This document shows, one piece after another, positions 8,238 to 9,458 of a stretch of 9,458 nt of DNA (within the stretch, counting starts at the first letter, position 1; the number at the start of each line of letters is the position of its first letter). Below the pieces are notes generated by a model that did no database searches, had not been told where the DNA came from, and worked only from the letters and a program-made list of their open reading frames with translations. Position numbers and translations under genes: made by a program. This stretch comes from Eubacterium sp. (GTDB lineage: Bacteria; Bacillota; Clostridia; Lachnospirales; Lachnospiraceae). Location of the stretch: positions 1 to 9,458 of the forward strand of contig JAJGAH010000068.1 in the NCBI GenBank assembly GCA_020844525.1, given 5' to 3'.

Positions 8238-8282
8238 GGCGTTTCCTGTGCAGTAATTTAAAAAACGCCTGAAAAGCGCCCT
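8238..8282 (-). promoter_or_regulatory. Alternative stem in the rimP leader
   Basis: In the minus-strand leader, AAACGCC (8244-8238) can pair perfectly with GGCGTTT (8269-8263), leaving an 18-nt loop. An upstream near-copy, GGGCGCTTT (8282-8274), can pair with the same element with one bulge. The two partners are mutually exclusive, so the leader could switch. This is a pattern only; no known riboswitch class is recognised. Confidence 0.3.
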
Positions 8283-8287
8283 GCTGG

Positions 8288-8321
8288 CAATAAATAAGAG
8301 TGGGCTGAAATCCGCCCACTC
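8288..8321 (-). terminator. Hairpin with U-rich tail in the rimP leader (possible attenuator)
   Basis: On the minus strand GAGTGGGC (8321-8314) and GCCCACTC (8305-8298) form a perfect 8-bp GC-rich stem with an 8-nt loop, followed by TTATTTATTG. It lies about 90 nt upstream of the rimP start and downstream of the candidate promoter. It could attenuate the operon or catch readthrough from glgB. The U-tract is interrupted, so strength is uncertain. Confidence 0.5.
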
Positions 8322-8348
8322 CTGCTTTAGTCAACTATTAACATTTAC

Positions 8349-8377
8349 AAAATAACACAATTGCTTACTGAATGCAA
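8349..8377 (-). promoter_or_regulatory. Candidate sigma-A-type promoter for the rimP operon
   Basis: On the minus strand TTGCAT (8377-8372) and TATTTT (8354-8349) are separated by 17 bp, and TGT immediately before the -10 gives an extended -10 element. A start near 8342 would give a leader of about 137 nt. The boxes are imperfect (three of six and four of six consensus bases), so this is a position-based proposal in the AT-rich part of the gap. Confidence 0.4.
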
Positions 8378-8401
8378 GTATTATTGGAAAACTAACATGG
8401 G

Positions 8402-8437
8402 CTTGACACAAGAGTTAACACAGGGTTTGACACAGGC
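8402..8437. repeat. Three 12-bp tandem repeats (consensus TTGACACAGG core)
   Basis: Three consecutive 12-bp units read CTTGACACAAGA, GTTAACACAGGG and TTTGACACAGGC on the plus strand. Two contain TTGACA, but I see no matching -10 box at proper spacing. The last unit runs into the left arm of the inverted repeat. Confidence 0.6.
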
Positions 8438-8632
8438 AGAGGTTCCATGGCCCGGTCGTCATTCGCAAACCGGCTGTAACAAAGATTTATCCTTATCTGT
8501 GAAGCTGCGGAACTCCTCAGGCGCTTCGCGCCTTCGTCAAACAGTCCTCGCCATCTAAGCTGTTGACTGCTTCGGATAAATCTTTTAACAGCCGGTATTG
8601 CTCTGACAAATGGTCCATGGAACTTCTGCCTG
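8433..8632. repeat. Imperfect 200-bp inverted repeat with 60-bp arms
   Basis: The left arm (8433-8492) matches the reverse complement of the right arm (8632-8574) at roughly three quarters of positions. The best blocks are CAGGCAGA-G/A-GTTCCATGG at the outer ends, ACCGGCTGT and AAGATTTATCC at the inner ends. The 81-nt centre contains a perfect small hairpin, GGCGC-TTC-GCGCC (8520-8532). No target-site duplication and no transposase are visible. It could be a small non-autonomous element, a structured RNA, or a bidirectional transcription barrier after glgB. Confidence 0.7.
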
Positions 8633-8690
8633 TATATATCCTGAACGGATCGCTTGTGGTTGTGCTTCTCTATTTAATAATACTACTACT

Positions 8691-8758
8691 CCGGAAGTAC
8701 CCGAAGCCGTTTTTCTGGATTATTATGCCCCGGAAGTACCTGAAGCCGTCCTTCTGGC
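8691..8758 (-). repeat. 39-bp tandem duplication across the glgB stop codon
   Basis: Two copies begin 39 bp apart (8691-8719 and 8730-8758 on the plus strand), matching at 25 of 29 aligned bases around CCGGAAGTAC and GAAGCCGT. The glgB stop TAA TAA lies between them. On the minus strand the first copy encodes RRTASGTSGA. The copy past the stop reads RKTASGTSGV in the same frame. Confidence 0.8.
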
Positions 8759-9458
8759 TCCTGTTGTTTTCTTCACTGTCTTCTTTGCCGTCTTCTCTGC
8801 AGCGCCGGATTGTTTTGTGTTTTTCGCTGTTCTGGTGCGGCCGGCAGTTTTTACAGCCTTTACTGTTTTTTCTGCTTTTGCAGTTTTTACTGTCTTTGCT
8901 GGTTTTACTGTTTTTGCAGAGCTATCCTCTTTCCCAGGCACTATGTGTTCGATTTTTTCTGTAAATCGAAAGACGGATACTGCAAGCGGCGGAACCTTGA
9001 TCTTGATGGAATCCTTCCTCTCGTCCTGCTCCACGGCCCTGCTGAGCTTTACCCTCGGGTTGGTGATGCCTTTGCCGCCGAACGCTGTCTCATCACTGTT
9101 GAAGATCTCCTTGTATTTCCCCGGATAGGGCACGCCGACCATGAAGTTGTCATATTCCACATTTGAGAAATTCGCGACAACCAGAAGTGTCTCCTCCTGC
9201 TTCTGCGTCTTGCGCAGAAATACCAGAAGATTTCGCTCCCAGTCAAGATTGCTGATCCATTCAAATCCATCCGGGTTGTCATCCAGCTGGAATAGTGCCG
9301 GCTGCTCCCGGTACAGCTTCAGCAGTGCCTTGCTGAATGCCTTCATCTTCTGCTGGTCATCGTTGTCAAGCTCCTTCCAGGCCACACCGTTTTCCGCATC
9401 CACACGTGCCTTCTGGCCAAAATCCTGTCCGGCAGCGATAAGCTTCTTTCCCGGATGC
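8723..9458 (-). CDS. glgB: 1,4-alpha-glucan branching enzyme, C-terminal part
   Basis: The gene enters from the right edge; 244 codons are present. The sequence opens HPGKKLIAAGQDFGQ, the conserved segment just after the GH13 catalytic barrel of branching enzymes. It continues with ALLKLYREQPALFQL and NPDGFEWIS and the C-terminal all-beta domain (ETLLVVANFSNVEYDNFMVG, PGKYKEIFNSDE, FGGKG, PPLAVSVFRFTEK). The family makes alpha-1,6 branches in glycogen. The normal enzyme ends near FRFTEK. Here a tail of about 69 residues (DNA 8932-8726) follows, with 15 or more Lys plus Arg in AKTVK/TAKK-like repeats and ending GTSGA. It is separated from rimP by 517 bp, so it is probably not part of that operon. 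The start is outside the window. Confidence 0.9.
   Translation of the reverse strand, partial: HPGKKLIAAGQDFGQKARVDAENGVAWKELDNDDQQKMKAFSKALLKLYREQPALFQLDDNPDGFEWISNLDWERNLLVFLRKTQKQEETLLVVANFSNVEYDNFMVGVPYPGKYKEIFNSDETAFGGKGITNPRVKLSRAVEQDERKDSIKIKVPPLAVSVFRFTEKIEHIVPGKEDSSAKTVKPAKTVKTAKAEKTVKAVKTAGRTRTAKNTKQSGAAEKTAKKTVKKTTGARRTASGTSGA

Larger units (their letters stand above)
8206..8722. other. Gene-poor region between glgB and the rimP operon
   Basis: This 517-bp stretch has no convincing gene. From right to left it holds a decayed in-frame copy of the glgB tail, a 200-bp imperfect inverted repeat containing a 33-codon frame of unknown meaning, three 12-bp tandem repeats, a candidate promoter and the rimP leader. 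I see no clear intrinsic terminator directly after glgB. Confidence 0.7.

Noticed and set aside
8206..8334. Upstream extension of rimP to an ATG at 8334
   Set aside because: The extra 43 residues lie over leader hairpins and lack RimP character, while the GTG at 8205 has a good Shine-Dalgarno and gives the normal length.
8361..8558. 65-codon plus-strand frame with LTQ tetrapeptide repeats
   Set aside because: It arises from the 12-bp tandem repeats and the left arm of the inverted repeat. It lacks a good ribosome-binding site and is better explained as non-coding repeat.
8563..8964. 133-codon plus-strand frame with very hydrophobic, membrane-like Leu/Phe runs
   Set aside because: Its hydrophobic half is the reverse complement of the Lys/Ala/Thr codons of the GlgB tail (AAA/AAG read as TTT/CTT). 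There is no ribosome-binding site or family match.

Overview
The window carries the conserved Firmicutes/Clostridia transcription-translation operon on the minus strand. Transcribed right to left, the order is rimP, nusA, ylxR, ylxQ, infB, rbfA, a DHH/DHHA1 phosphoesterase (nrnA type), truB, and the first 38 codons of ribF, which runs off the left edge. The gene order, the Shine-Dalgarno-rich starts and the IF2 sequence suggest a clostridial genome of moderate GC, most likely Lachnospiraceae. That family assignment is an inference from style, not from a search.

Right to left: positions 9458-8723 hold the C-terminal end of a glycogen branching enzyme (glgB) with an unusual Lys/Ala/Thr tail. 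Positions 8722-8206 have no convincing gene. They contain a decayed copy of the glgB tail, a 200-bp imperfect inverted repeat, three 12-bp tandem repeats, a candidate promoter and a 5' leader with a strong hairpin ahead of rimP. From 8205 down to 1 the operon is tightly packed. Overlaps of 4 to 17 bp occur at ylxR/ylxQ, infB/rbfA, rbfA/nrnA and nrnA/truB, implying translational coupling. Gaps of 44-104 bp occur at rimP/nusA, nusA/ylxR, ylxQ/infB and truB/ribF.

Functionally the operon joins 30S assembly (RimP, RbfA), transcription elongation and termination control (NusA, YlxR), a ribosomal L7Ae-like protein (YlxQ), initiation (IF2), short-RNA or cyclic dinucleotide turnover (NrnA), tRNA U55 pseudouridylation (TruB) and FAD/FMN synthesis (RibF).

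The genes are ordinary in kind. The unusual parts are low-complexity additions: an 11-residue tandem repeat array in the IF2 N-terminus (33-bp DNA repeat), a very acidic NusA tail whose reading frame continues 20 codons past its stop, and a histone-H1-like basic tail on GlgB whose stop lies inside a 39-bp tandem duplication. I found no mobile element with a transposase, CRISPR array, tRNA or rRNA, and no convincing wholly new system.
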